A stretch of DNA of 64,000 nt from Pseudomonadota bacterium (GTDB taxonomy: Bacteria; Pseudomonadota; Gammaproteobacteria; Steroidobacterales; Steroidobacteraceae), in the NCBI GenBank assembly GCA_021843755.1, contig JAKBWB010000003.1:62001-126000 (forward strand). Direction: 5' to 3'. Each line of letters begins with the position of its first letter. Positions within the stretch are counted from its first letter, which is position 1. The notes below the pieces were generated by a model. The model did no database searches. It worked only from the letters and a program-made list of their open reading frames with translations, and was not told the origin of the DNA. Below are positions 9,797 through 20,055 of this stretch, in pieces. A program made the translations under genes and the position numbers.

Positions 9797-10810
9797 GTGA
9801 GCGCGCTCGCACTGGATTTCCCCGCCATCGAGGCCGCGCGCCGCCGGCTCGATGGCGTGGCGCACCGCACACCGGTGCTCACCTCAGCCACCGCGGACGC
9901 CTTGAGCGGCGCACGCCTCTACTTCAAGTGCGAGAATTTTCAGCGCATGGGGGCGTTCAAATTTCGCGGCGCCTACAACGCCGTGGCCCGGCTCGATCCG
10001 GCGCACCGGGCCGCCGGGGTCGTCGCCTACTCTTCGGGCAACCACGCGCAGGCCATTGCGCTCGCCTGCCGGCTGCTCGGCAGCCGCGCGGTCATCGTGA
10101 TGCCGCGGGACGCCCCGCGCGGCAAGCTCGCAGCCACGCGCGGCTATGGCGGCGAGGTCGTACTCTACGATCGATATGGCGAGGACCGCGAGGCGATCGG
10201 CCTGCGCCTCGCCGCCGAGCGGGGCCTGACGCTCATCCCCCCCTACGATCATCCCGACATCATGGCCGGCCAGGGCACCGCGGCCTGTGAGCTGATCGAG
10301 CAGGCCGGTCCCCTCGATGTGCTGCTCGCGCCGCTCGGCGGCGGCGGACTGCTCTCCGGCAGCGCCGTGGCGGCGGGCGCGCTGTGCCCGGGCTGCGCCG
10401 TGATCGGGGTCGAGCCCGCGGCGGGCGACGACGGCCGCCGGAGCCTGCGCGCCGGGCGCATCGTGCACATCGAGACGCCTGAAACGATCGCCGACGGCGC
10501 CCAGACCCAACATCTGGGGCGGTACACGTTTCCGGTGATCCAGGCGCACGTCCCCGCCATCGTCACGGCGAGCGACGCACAGCTGGTGGCCGCCATGGCG
10601 TTCTGTGCCGAGCGCATGAAGATCGTCATCGAGCCGACGGGGGCGCTCGCGGTTGCGGCCGCATTCGGCGGCGAGCTCGACATCCGCGGCAAGCGCGTCG
10701 GGATCATTCTCTCCGGTGGCAACATCGACCTGGAGCGCTACGCGGCGCTGCTTGCGGGAATCCCGCGCGAGGGCGCGCTCCTACGGCCCGCCGGCGCGGG
10801 CGAGGAGTGA
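9797..10810 (+). CDS. PLP-dependent threonine/serine dehydratase (or serine racemase)
   Basis: A 337-residue fold-type II PLP enzyme starting at GTG. The PLP lysine lies in MGAFKFRGAYNA (~residue 56), SSGNHAQAIALA (~76) binds the substrate carboxylate and GGGGLLSG (~180) cradles the PLP phosphate. There is no C-terminal ACT-type regulatory domain, so it resembles catabolic or racemase-like enzymes rather than biosynthetic IlvA. It would deaminate threonine to 2-oxobutyrate or serine to pyruvate. Its 3' end overlaps the convergent agmatine deiminase gene by 30 bases. Confidence 0.85.
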   Translation: MSALALDFPAIEAARRRLDGVAHRTPVLTSATADALSGARLYFKCENFQRMGAFKFRGAYNAVARLDPAHRAAGVVAYSSGNHAQAIALACRLLGSRAVIVMPRDAPRGKLAATRGYGGEVVLYDRYGEDREAIGLRLAAERGLTLIPPYDHPDIMAGQGTAACELIEQAGPLDVLLAPLGGGGLLSGSAVAAGALCPGCAVIGVEPAAGDDGRRSLRAGRIVHIETPETIADGAQTQHLGRYTFPVIQAHVPAIVTASDAQLVAAMAFCAERMKIVIEPTGALAVAAAFGGELDIRGKRVGIILSGGNIDLERYAALLAGIPREGALLRPAGAGEE

Positions 10811-11938
10811 GTCGGGCCGGACGCGCGCGGCGCGCGGATCGGGCACCTGCTGCGTGATGCAATGGATGCCGCCGCCGCCGAGCAGGATTTCGCGCCCCGG
10901 CACTCCGACCACCTCGCGATCGGGGCACGCCCGCCGCAGTATCTCGGCCGCCTGACCGTCGGTACGCGCATCGAGCAGCGGCATCACGATGCCGCCGTTG
11001 GCGAAATAGAAATTCACGTAGCTGCCCGCCAGGCGCTCCCCGGCGCGGCGCGGCTTGCACGCCGGGCTCGGTTCGATGCCGCGCGCTTCCGCCGCCGTCA
11101 TGTACAGCGGGCCCGGCATCGGCAGCTTGATGATCTCGAGCCCGCGGCCGAGCGCATCGCGCGCCGCGGCGAGACGCGCCCAGGCGGCCTGCGAGCGCTG
11201 GTATTGCGGATCGGCGCGATCCTCGGTCCAGATCAGACAGACCCTGCCCGGACGGAGGAAACAAGCGAGATTGTCGATGTGCCCGCCGGTCTCGTCGTTG
11301 TACACGCCCAAACCGAGCCAGATGCAATGACGCACGCCCAGATACTCGCCGAGCACCGCCTCCATGCGCTCGCGCGTCATCCCGGGATTGCGGTTCGGGT
11401 TCAGGACGCACTCCTCGGTGAGCAGCGCCGTGCCCTGCCCGTCCACATGGATCGCGCCTCCCTCGAGCACGATCGGCGCGCGGTAGCGGGCGCGGCCCTC
11501 GTGGGCGAGCACCTCGAGAGCCACCCGCTCGTCCCGATCCCAAGGATGGTAGAGCCCGCCGTCGAGCCCGCCCCAGGCGTTGAAGCGCCAATGCACGCCG
11601 CGCAGTCCCGGCCGCCCGCTCACCAGATAGGTCGGCCCGACGTCCCGCATCCAACAATCGTCGTGCGCCACGACCTGAACGTCGACCCCCGCCGGCAGCA
11701 GCGCGCGCGCCGCCGCAACCTGCGGCGCCGAGACCCCGACCGACACCGGCTCGAAGCGCGCAATCGCCGCGGCCACCGCCGCGAATGCCGCCTGCGCCGG
11801 GCCCGCACGCTCGCGCCAGTTGTCCGGCCGCTCCGGCCAGAGCATCCAGCAGCGCTCGTGCGGCTCGAACTCCGCCGGCATCCACCAGCCGTCGGCCGCG
11901 GGAGTCTGCGCCAGGACGTCGGACTCCGGTGCGCTCAT
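10781..11938 (-). CDS. aguA: Agmatine deiminase family protein (porphyromonas-type PAD)
   Basis: A 385-residue guanidino-group hydrolase that would convert agmatine to N-carbamoylputrescine. Motifs: FEPHERCWMLWP near the N-terminus, WMRDVGPTYLV, EGGAIHVDGQGT, NDETGGHIDN with the catalytic His/Asp, and GGGGIHCITQQ with the nucleophilic Cys near the C-terminus. The ATG overlaps the stop of the upstream permease gene (ATGA), so the two are translationally coupled. N-carbamoylputrescine amidohydrolase (aguB) is not seen in the window. Putrescine catabolic genes lie 6 kb away. Confidence 0.85.
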   Translation of the reverse strand: MSAPESDVLAQTPAADGWWMPAEFEPHERCWMLWPERPDNWRERAGPAQAAFAAVAAAIARFEPVSVGVSAPQVAAARALLPAGVDVQVVAHDDCWMRDVGPTYLVSGRPGLRGVHWRFNAWGGLDGGLYHPWDRDERVALEVLAHEGRARYRAPIVLEGGAIHVDGQGTALLTEECVLNPNRNPGMTRERMEAVLGEYLGVRHCIWLGLGVYNDETGGHIDNLACFLRPGRVCLIWTEDRADPQYQRSQAAWARLAAARDALGRGLEIIKLPMPGPLYMTAAEARGIEPSPACKPRRAGERLAGSYVNFYFANGGIVMPLLDARTDGQAAEILRRACPDREVVGVPGREILLGGGGIHCITQQVPDPRAARVRPDSLLARAGGP

Positions 11939-13416
11939 CGGGGCCGTTGCTTGCTGTGCCTGAATCCGTACAGGACGTAGATCAGGCCGCCGAGGAACGT
12001 CCAGACCACCAGCCGGATCCAGGTCGCATCCGAGAGGAAGTAGGTCATGACCAGACACACGCCCGCCCCGAGCGGGCACAGCACCACCGCCCACGGGACC
12101 CGGAACGGGCGATGCACGTCCGGACGCGTGTAGCGCATGACCAGAACCCCGATGCACACGACCGCAAACGCCAACAGGATGCCGATCGAGATCAGATCGG
12201 CCAGCACGTCGAGCGGAAAGACCGCGGCGATCAGCGCCGCGCCGATACCCGTGATCGCCGTCGACACGTACGGGGTCTTGAAGCGCGGATGACAGCGACT
12301 CATGGCCGGCGGCAGCAGGCCGTCGTCGGCCATCGACAGCAGGATGCGCGGCTGACCCAGGATGGAAGTGAGGATCACCGAGGTCATGCCGATGATCGTC
12401 CCGAGGATGACCAGCGAGCGCAGCCAGGACAGCGTCGGATGCGCATTGAGAGCCACCGCCACCGGCGCGGACACGTTGAGTTTGACGTACGAAACCATTC
12501 CGGTCACGACCGCCGCCATGGCGAGGTAGAGCACCGTTGAGATCACCAGCGTGCCGATGATCCCGAGCGGCAGGTCGCGCCGCGGATTGCGCGCCTCGAG
12601 CGCCGTGGTCGAGGCCGTGTCGAAGCCCACATAGGAGAAGAAGATGATCGCGGACCCCCGCATCACCCCGCTCCATCCGAAGTGGCCGAAAGTGCCCGTA
12701 TTGGGCGGAATATACGGGTGCCAGTTGCCTGGGTTGATGAATTTCAGCCCGGCGACAATGACGATCAGGATCACTCCGACCTTCAAGGCCACCATGAAGT
12801 TGGTGGCCCGCGCGGTCTCCTGTATGCCGACATAACACAAGGCGCTCAACGCCAACACGATCAGCATCGCCGGCACGTTCATGATGGCGCCGCTGGCCAC
12901 CAGATGGCCCGCGGCGGTCTGGTGAAACGGCGCGTGGACCCAGATGGCCGGCAGATGGATGCCCCAGCCGGCCAGCAGATCGACCACGTAGCCCGACCAG
13001 CTCACCGCCACCGCCGAGGCCGAGATACCGTACTCGAGCAGCAGGTTCCAGCCGATGAACCAGGCGACGACCTCCCCAAGGGTGGCGTATGTGTAGCTGT
13101 AAGCGCTGCCCGATACGGGCAGGAACGCCGCGAACTCCGCGTAGCACAGCGCCGCCAGGCCGCTGCCGAAAGCCGCGATCATCAGCGAGATCGTGATCGC
13201 GGGCCCGGTGTGCATGGCCGCCACCACGCCCGTGAGCACGAAGATGCCCGAGCCGATCGTGGCGCCGATGCCAATGGCCAAGAGCGCCCAAACGGACAGC
13301 GTCTGCTTCAGCCGCTCGGCCCCGGAGTGCTCGGGCGTGACGACGGGATGCACGGCAAAGAGCTTGCGCAGCAGCGAATTACTGCCCGCGGTATCGTTGT
13401 CGGCGGCCTCGTTCAT
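11935..13416 (-). CDS. APC superfamily amino acid/polyamine permease (CAT-like)
   Basis: A 493-residue inner membrane transporter with about 12-14 hydrophobic helices. The APC signature is at helix 1, LLAIGIGATIGSGIFVLTGVVA (about residues 50-71), followed by CYAEFAAFLPVSGSAYSYTYATLGE. The long N-terminal cytosolic stretch and order of helices fit the cationic amino-acid transporter subgroup. Because it is coupled by a 4-base overlap to an agmatine deiminase, arginine, agmatine or a related cation is a reasonable substrate guess, but that is inference. Confidence 0.85.
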   Translation of the reverse strand: MNEAADNDTAGSNSLLRKLFAVHPVVTPEHSGAERLKQTLSVWALLAIGIGATIGSGIFVLTGVVAAMHTGPAITISLMIAAFGSGLAALCYAEFAAFLPVSGSAYSYTYATLGEVVAWFIGWNLLLEYGISASAVAVSWSGYVVDLLAGWGIHLPAIWVHAPFHQTAAGHLVASGAIMNVPAMLIVLALSALCYVGIQETARATNFMVALKVGVILIVIVAGLKFINPGNWHPYIPPNTGTFGHFGWSGVMRGSAIIFFSYVGFDTASTTALEARNPRRDLPLGIIGTLVISTVLYLAMAAVVTGMVSYVKLNVSAPVAVALNAHPTLSWLRSLVILGTIIGMTSVILTSILGQPRILLSMADDGLLPPAMSRCHPRFKTPYVSTAITGIGAALIAAVFPLDVLADLISIGILLAFAVVCIGVLVMRYTRPDVHRPFRVPWAVVLCPLGAGVCLVMTYFLSDATWIRLVVWTFLGGLIYVLYGFRHSKQRPR

Positions 13417-13602
13417 GATGCAGGCAACCCCCCCGGAAAATGATTGCGGGCAAGTGTGGCACAGATGCCGCGCCCCTGCCCGGCAGGCACGGGCCGCTGT
13501 CTGCTACAGTCCGCCCTCTGGCACGCCCATGCTACGATTGTCGGTCCGCACGGCTTTTGGCCGCAGCCGGTCGCTCAGGTTTCGTGATTACGAGGAGTCC
13601 TC

Positions 13603-14910
<1,308 letters not shown>

Positions 14911-14926
14911 GCCGCGCGGCGCAGCC

Positions 14927-15556
14927 GTGGCCATCGACCGGACGGCGGACGTACTCGACTGGGCACGCAAGGTGCAGGCGCTGGCGCAAAACGGTCTCGC
15001 CTTCACCCGCGACCCCTTCGACCGCGAGCGCTACCACGAGCTTCAGGACCTGGCCGCGGCACTGCTCGCCGGCGCGCTCGAGATTCCGCTCGAGCGCGCC
15101 CGGGCGCTCTGGGATGGGGAGCACGGCTATGCGACACCGAAAGTCGACGTGCGTGGCGCGATCTTCGAAAACGAGCGCGTGCTGCTGGTCCGCGAGCGCT
15201 CGGACGGCAGGTGGGCGCTGCCCGGCGGCTGGGTCGACGTCAACGACGCGCCCTCGGCGGCCGTGGCGCGGGAAATCCGCGAGGAATCCGGCTATGAGGC
15301 CCGCGCCATCAAGCTCGCGGCGCTCGTCGATCGGCGGCGCCATCCGCATCCGCCCGCCATCCACCACATCTACAAGCTGATGTTCGTCTGCGAGCGCACC
15401 GGCGGGGAACCGGCGGCCGGTACCGAGACCGACGCTGTGGACTTCTTTCCGCTGCGCGCGCTGCCCGAGCTGTCTACCGGCCGGATCCTCGCGCCGCAGA
15501 TCGAGCGGCTCTACGCCCATCACCTGCACCCCGATCTGCCCGCCGACTTCGACTGA
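14927..15556 (+). CDS. Nudix hydrolase with NUDIX_N_2 N-terminal domain
   Basis: A 209-residue protein starting at GTG. Residues ~6-50 (DWARKVQALAQNGLAFTRDPFDRERYHEL) form the helical NUDIX_N_2 module found before some ADP-ribose/GDP-mannose-type hydrolases. The Nudix box follows at about residues 102-124: GGWVDVNDAPSAAVARE continuing as REIREESGYE; the REIREESG metal site is intact, with Asp at the position usually Glu. It hydrolyses a nucleoside diphosphate linked to another group, substrate unknown. It starts 16 bases after icd and may be co-transcribed. Confidence 0.88.
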   Translation: MAIDRTADVLDWARKVQALAQNGLAFTRDPFDRERYHELQDLAAALLAGALEIPLERARALWDGEHGYATPKVDVRGAIFENERVLLVRERSDGRWALPGGWVDVNDAPSAAVAREIREESGYEARAIKLAALVDRRRHPHPPAIHHIYKLMFVCERTGGEPAAGTETDAVDFFPLRALPELSTGRILAPQIERLYAHHLHPDLPADFD

Positions 15557-15610
15557 CACGGCCGCCGCCGCGGTCCCGTGCCCGCAGTGAATCCGGGTAA
15601 ACTGGCGGGC

Positions 15611-15811
15611 ATGAGCCGCATTCTGATCGTTCTCGGAGCGCTGCTGATCCTGGTGGGTTTCGGCTGGCACTGGGTCCGGCGCCTGCCGCTGTTCAAGCTC
15701 CCCGGCGACATCGTGATCGACCGGCCGGGCTTTCAGTTCTTCTTTCCCATCACCACCATGCTGTTGATCAGCCTGGTGATCTCGATCCTGGCGTGGATCT
15801 TGCGGCGTTGA
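15611..15811 (+). CDS. DUF2905-type small membrane protein
   Basis: A 66-residue protein with two membrane helices (RILIVLGALLILVGFGWHW and FQFFFPITTMLLISLVISILAWIL) separated by the polar turn LPLFKLPGDIVIDRPG. That turn, with the LPGDI core, is the hallmark of the DUF2905 family. Start ATG 15611 puts the first helix at the N-terminus; a further in-frame start at 15578 would add only a short polar stretch. Inner membrane; function unknown. Confidence 0.8.
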   Translation: MSRILIVLGALLILVGFGWHWVRRLPLFKLPGDIVIDRPGFQFFFPITTMLLISLVISILAWILRR

Positions 15812-15824
15812 GGCGCGCGCACCC

Positions 15825-17003
15825 TCAGGCGCCCGCGCGGCCCTCCCGCTCGAGGAATTCCCGCATGCGCGCGGCGGCCGCATCGAGCGTCGCATCGCGC
15901 TTGGCGATGCACAGGCGCACGAGCGACAGCGGCGGCGGCTCGGCATAGAACGGCGACAGCGGAATCGACGCCACCCCTGCCTCGGTGAGCAGCCGCTCGG
16001 CGAACGCGGTGTCCCCCGGCGGGCCGAGCGCGCTGAAATCCAGAAGCTGAAAGAAAGTCCCCTGCGCGCGCGGCAGCCGCAGCGGGCCGCCCGCGAGCGC
16101 ACCGCGCAGCCGATCGCCCTTGGCGGCGAAGAACGCCGCCAGATCCGCGCCGGTCGCGGGCCGTGCCGCCAGATACTCGGCGATCGCCCACTGCAGCGGA
16201 TGCGCGATGCTGAAGGTGTTGAACTGGTGCACCTTGCGCAGCTCGCCGGTGAGCTCCGCCGGCGCAACCGCATAGCCGACCCGCAGGCCGGTCGCATGCA
16301 GCGTCTTGCCGAAGGAGAACACCGCCAGACTGCGCGCGCGCAGCTCCGGGTGCTGCAACACCGAGGCGTGCCGGCGGCCGTCGAACACCATGTGCTCGTA
16401 GACTTCATCGGCGAGCACCGTGATGTCGCGCCCCCGGATGAGTTGCGCCAGCGCGTCGAGGTCGGCCGATGTCGCGACCGTGCAGCTGGGGTTGTGCGGC
16501 GAGTTGATCAGAATCAGCCGGGTGCGGGGACTCAGCGCCGCGCGCACCCGGTCCCAGTCGTAACCGAAGGCCGGCGGCGCCAGCGGCAGGCGGATGCAGC
16601 GCGCACCGGCGAGCCGTACCGCGGGCTCATACGCGTCGTAGGCCGGATCGAACCCGATGACCTCGTCGCCGGGGGCCACCACCGCCTGGATGCCCGAGTA
16701 GATCGCCTCGGTCGCCCCCTGGGTGATCGTGATCTCGCTGCCCGGGTCGGCAGACAGACCGTAGAGCGCCGCGAGCTTTGCGGCGATCCGCTCGCTCAGC
16801 GCCGGCAGACCCTCCATGGGCGCATACTGGTTGTGGCCCTCGCGCATGGCGCGCTCGACGAGCTGCGCCAACAGAGGGTCGACGTCGTAGTCGGGGAAGC
16901 CCTGACCGAGGTTGATCGCGCCCAGGGACTCGGCGCGGCGCGAGATGACCGTGAAGATCGTCGTGCCGAGTTCGGGGAGCTTGCTGCGCGCGCTCCAGCT
17001 CAT
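15825..17003 (-). CDS. Methionine-type aminotransferase (YbdL-like, PLP-dependent)
   Basis: A 392-residue fold-type I aminotransferase very close in layout to E. coli YbdL: SKLPELGTTIF, INLGQGFPDYD, NQYAPMEGLPALSE, ITQGATEAIYSGI, FDPAYDAYEP, INSPHNPSCTV, LADEVYEHMVFDG and the PLP lysine in FSFGKTLHATGLRVGY. It transfers the amino group between methionine (or similar) and 2-oxo acids, serving methionine salvage. Start 17003 matches the family N-terminus; an in-frame ATG at 17039 would overlap the preceding kinase gene by 8 bases. Confidence 0.88.
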   Translation of the reverse strand: MSWSARSKLPELGTTIFTVISRRAESLGAINLGQGFPDYDVDPLLAQLVERAMREGHNQYAPMEGLPALSERIAAKLAALYGLSADPGSEITITQGATEAIYSGIQAVVAPGDEVIGFDPAYDAYEPAVRLAGARCIRLPLAPPAFGYDWDRVRAALSPRTRLILINSPHNPSCTVATSADLDALAQLIRGRDITVLADEVYEHMVFDGRRHASVLQHPELRARSLAVFSFGKTLHATGLRVGYAVAPAELTGELRKVHQFNTFSIAHPLQWAIAEYLAARPATGADLAAFFAAKGDRLRGALAGGPLRLPRAQGTFFQLLDFSALGPPGDTAFAERLLTEAGVASIPLSPFYAEPPPLSLVRLCIAKRDATLDAAAARMREFLEREGRAGA

Positions 17004-17031
17004 CGTGACCGGCTGGCCGGCGCGGCCGGCC

Positions 17032-17781
17032 TCAGGCATCCGCTTCCGCGGCCGCGAGCGCCGCGCCGATCACCCCGGCCTGGCCGCCGAACTGGGCCGG
17101 CTCGATGCGCGCCGGCGAGTGCAACAGCGGCGCAAAGTCGGCGAACCGCTCGCTGATCGCCCCCCCGAGAATGAACAGATCCGGCCAGAACAGCGCGTGC
17201 ATGCGCTCCAGATACACGTTCACCCGCTCGATCCAGGCCCGCCAGTCGAGGCTCTCCAGAGTCTTGACGTGCGCCGAGGCCCACTTCTCCGCATCCATGC
17301 CATTCAGTTCCATGTGCCCGAACTCGCTGTTGGGAAACAGATGCCCCCCCGTGAACAGTGCCGAGCCGATCCCCGTGCCGAACGTGAGCATGATCACCGT
17401 GCCGGCTTCACCGCGCCCGGCGCCGAGGCGCACCTCGGCCAACCCCGCCGCGTCGGCATCGTTCAGAAACAGCGCCGGGCGATCGAGCGTCCGACGCACC
17501 AGCGCCGCCCCGTCGGCGCCGATCCAGGCGTGATCCACATTGGCCGCGGTGCGCGCGCGGCCGTGCTTCACCACGGCCGGGAAGGCGAGGCCGATGCGGC
17601 CCTGCGCTTCGGGCAAGCGGGCCGCGAGCGAGGCGATCACCGGCATCATCGCCGCCGGCGTCGAGGGTTGCGGCGTCGGCGCGGCGATCAGCTCGCCGAG
17701 CAGCTTCCCGGCCGACACGTCCACCACGCCGGCCTTGATCGAGGACCCGCCGACATCGATACCCAACATCTTGTCCGTCAT
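17032..17781 (-). CDS. ppgK: Polyphosphate glucokinase (ROK family)
   Basis: A 249-residue ROK kinase. GIDVGGSSIKAGVVDV (residues ~6-21) is the phosphate-binding loop, FLNDADAAGLAEVRLGAG holds the catalytic Asp, and LTFGTGIGSALFTGGHLFPNSEFGHMEL is diagnostic of strictly polyphosphate-dependent glucokinases. The enzyme phosphorylates glucose using inorganic polyphosphate, feeding glycolysis. The zinc-binding CXCGXXGC motif of other ROK repressors/kinases is absent, as expected for this subgroup. The aminotransferase gene follows closely on the same strand. Confidence 0.88.
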   Translation of the reverse strand: MTDKMLGIDVGGSSIKAGVVDVSAGKLLGELIAAPTPQPSTPAAMMPVIASLAARLPEAQGRIGLAFPAVVKHGRARTAANVDHAWIGADGAALVRRTLDRPALFLNDADAAGLAEVRLGAGRGEAGTVIMLTFGTGIGSALFTGGHLFPNSEFGHMELNGMDAEKWASAHVKTLESLDWRAWIERVNVYLERMHALFWPDLFILGGAISERFADFAPLLHSPARIEPAQFGGQAGVIGAALAAAEADA

Positions 17782-17916
17782 GCTTTGCTCGCGCCCGTTT
17801 CTGCTGCAGGGAATGGCCGGCGCGTCCCGGTGCGCATGATGCGCCGGGCGCGCGGCGTCGCGAGTATTGCGGCAACCACGGCCCCGCGCAAGATTCGCGT
17901 CACGCAGCAGGCCGAC

Positions 17917-19257
17917 TCAGACGTTCAAGAGCAGATGCTCGCGCTCCCAGGAGCTGATCACCTGCAAGAACACCTCGTACTCGGCCTCTTTGACGATGGT
18001 GAACGCCGACACGAACGACTCCCCGAGCAGCTTCACCAGCGCGGTGCTGCCACGCAGCGCGCGCAGCGCCTCATCGAGCGAGCGCGGCAGGCCGAACGGC
18101 AGCTCGTGCGCGCTGCCGGAGATCGGATCGGTGGGCTGCAGCCCCTCGATCATCCCCAGGTAACCGCAGGCGAGCGATGCCGCAAGCGCAATATACGGAT
18201 TGGCATCCGCGCCGCAGATGCGATTCTCCACCCGCCGGTCCTGCGGCCCGGACATCGGCACGCGCAGCCCCGCGGTGCGGTTGTCGTAGCCCCAGTGAAC
18301 GTTGATCGGCGCCGACAGATACCGGGTCAGGCGGCGGTAGGAGTTGACGTTGGCGCAAAACAGCGCCATGGCCGCCGGCAAGTACTTCTGCAGACCGCCG
18401 ATGTGGGCGAAGAACAGCCGCGAAGGGCTCCCGTCGGGATTGCTGAACACGTTCTGGCGTGTCTTGATGTCGACCACGCTCTGGTGGATGTGCATGGCGC
18501 TGCCGGGCTCCTTGGCGTGGGGCTTGGCCATGAAAGTGGCGTACATCTTGTGCCGCAGCGCCGCCTCGCGCGCGGTGCGCTTGAACAGGAAGGCCTGGTC
18601 GGCCAGATCGAGCGGGTGCCCGTGAATCAGATTGATCTCCATCTGCGCCGGGCCGTCCTCGTGGATCAGGGTGTCGATCTCGATGTCCTGATCCTCGCAG
18701 AACTGGTAGATGTCGTCGAACAGCGGATCGAACTCGTTCACCGCCGCGATGCTGTAGGACTGACGCCCCGGCTCGGCGCGCCCGGAGCGCCCGACCGGCG
18801 GACGCAGCGGATAATCCGCGTCCTTGTTCTGCTCGACCAGGTAGAACTCCAGCTCCGGCGCCACGACCGGCTCCCAGCCGCGTTGCGCATACAACTCGAC
18901 GATGTTGCGCAGCAGGTGGCGCGGCGCCATGGTCACGCGCTGCCCGTCAGCGTAGAAACAGTCGTGAATCACCTGTGCGGTCGGCTCGGCCGCCCACGGC
19001 ACGCGCCGCACCGTTTTCGGGTCGGCCTTCAAGATGATGTCGATCTCCGCCGGACTCATCGCCTGGGCGGTATCGGGCGGATAGTCGCCGGTCACCGTCT
19101 GCAGGAATACGCTCTCGGGCAGGCGCATGCCGCCGTCCTCGGCGAACTTCGCCGCCGGCATGATCTTGCCGCGCGCAATGCCCGCCATGTCGGGAATGAT
19201 CGCCTCGACCTCGGAGATGGCGTGATCCCGAAAAAATTGACCCAGCTCACTCACCAT
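17917..19257 (-). CDS. puuA: Glutamine synthetase family protein, gamma-glutamylputrescine synthetase type
   Basis: A 446-residue GS-fold enzyme. GS core motifs are present: APELEFYLV (metal Glu), DGPAQMEINLIHG, the ATP/metal motif KPHAKEPGSAMHIHQS, and NSYRRLTRYLSAPINVHWGYDNRTAGLRVP. The PuuA-like N-terminus (MVSELGQFFRDHAISEVEAIIPDMAGIARGK) and lack of the adenylylation loop set it apart from GlnA. It would ligate glutamate to putrescine using ATP, the first step of the Puu pathway. puuD follows 12 bases away upstream on the same strand, so the gene order is puuD-puuA in one transcript. Confidence 0.88.
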   Translation of the reverse strand: MVSELGQFFRDHAISEVEAIIPDMAGIARGKIMPAAKFAEDGGMRLPESVFLQTVTGDYPPDTAQAMSPAEIDIILKADPKTVRRVPWAAEPTAQVIHDCFYADGQRVTMAPRHLLRNIVELYAQRGWEPVVAPELEFYLVEQNKDADYPLRPPVGRSGRAEPGRQSYSIAAVNEFDPLFDDIYQFCEDQDIEIDTLIHEDGPAQMEINLIHGHPLDLADQAFLFKRTAREAALRHKMYATFMAKPHAKEPGSAMHIHQSVVDIKTRQNVFSNPDGSPSRLFFAHIGGLQKYLPAAMALFCANVNSYRRLTRYLSAPINVHWGYDNRTAGLRVPMSGPQDRRVENRICGADANPYIALAASLACGYLGMIEGLQPTDPISGSAHELPFGLPRSLDEALRALRGSTALVKLLGESFVSAFTIVKEAEYEVFLQVISSWEREHLLLNV

Positions 19258-19269
19258 CGGGTATGCCTT

Positions 19270-20025
19270 TCAATGCGCGCGCGAGCGCGCACGGCAGGCC
19301 GCGCCGAAGGCGGCAAACAACGCGCGCGAGAGGGGGGTTTCCCGGGCTTTCCACTCCGGATGCCACTGCACCGCCACTGCGAACCGGGGCGCGGCGGCCA
19401 CGCGGAAGGCCTCGATCAGACCATCGGTTGCCCGTGCCTCGACCACCAGCCCCCCGCCCAACCGTTCGATCCCCTGCCAGTGCAGGGAATTGACCCGGAC
19501 CCGCTCGACACCGGCGAGCTCGCGCAGCAGGCCATCCGGCTCGAGCGTGACCTCGTGTGCCGCTCCGTACTGCACCTCGATCGGCTGCGTCTCGTCGTCG
19601 CGGTGATCCAGGTGCCCCGGCACCTCATGCACGCGCTGATACAGGCTGCCGCCGAAGGCCACGTTGATCTCCTGGAAACCCCGGCAGATGCCGAGGATCG
19701 GGACACCGTGGGCCACCGCCTTGCGGATCAGCGGCAACGTGGTGGCGTCGCGGTCCGGGTCGTGCAGCGTGCCGGGGGCGCTCGGCGGACCGGCGTAATG
19801 GTGCGGTTCGACGTTCGAGGGACTGCCGGTGAACAGCAGCCCGTCGAGCCGCTCGATGAGCGTCTCGAATCCCAGCGCCTCGGCGAGCGGCGGGATCAGC
19901 ACCGGCAGCGCATCGGCCACATCGAGCAGCGCACGGGCATATTTCTCCGCGGCCGCGTGAAACGGCTGCGGGCCGATCATCCGGCGGTCGGCGAGAAGGC
20001 CTATGAGGGGGCGCACTGATGGCAT
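19270..20025 (-). CDS. puuD: Gamma-glutamyl-GABA hydrolase (class I glutamine amidotransferase-like)
   Basis: A 251-residue cytosolic hydrolase that releases GABA from gamma-glutamyl-GABA in putrescine catabolism. Nucleophile Cys114 lies in GICRGFQEINVAFGGSLYQ, the same position as in E. coli PuuD, and the catalytic His is in AVQWHPEWK. The N-terminus PLIGLLADRRMIGPQPFHAAAEKYARAL and the FTGSPSNVEPHHY segment are family-typical. Start 20025 (ATG) leaves only 30 bases to the divergent puuB gene. Confidence 0.92.
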   Translation of the reverse strand: MPSVRPLIGLLADRRMIGPQPFHAAAEKYARALLDVADALPVLIPPLAEALGFETLIERLDGLLFTGSPSNVEPHHYAGPPSAPGTLHDPDRDATTLPLIRKAVAHGVPILGICRGFQEINVAFGGSLYQRVHEVPGHLDHRDDETQPIEVQYGAAHEVTLEPDGLLRELAGVERVRVNSLHWQGIERLGGGLVVEARATDGLIEAFRVAAAPRFAVAVQWHPEWKARETPLSRALFAAFGAACRARSRAH

Positions 20026-20055
20026 GGATGTGGCGGCTATTATAGGAGCATCACC
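20026..20055. promoter_or_regulatory. Short divergent puuD/puuB intergenic region
   Basis: Only 30 bases separate the puuD and puuB start codons. The stretch contains GGCTATTATAGGAGC: a possible minus-10-like TATTAT/TATAGG directly against the AGGAGC ribosome site of puuB. Any full promoter for either gene must extend into the neighbouring coding sequence, so control of the two directions is probably linked. No operator is recognised. Confidence 0.35.

Noticed and set aside
16912-20019. A 1,035-codon open frame on the plus strand.
   Set aside because: It is antisense to the aminotransferase, polyphosphate glucokinase, puuA and puuD genes, has Arg/His-rich composition and no family motif. Long antisense frames are expected at this GC content.
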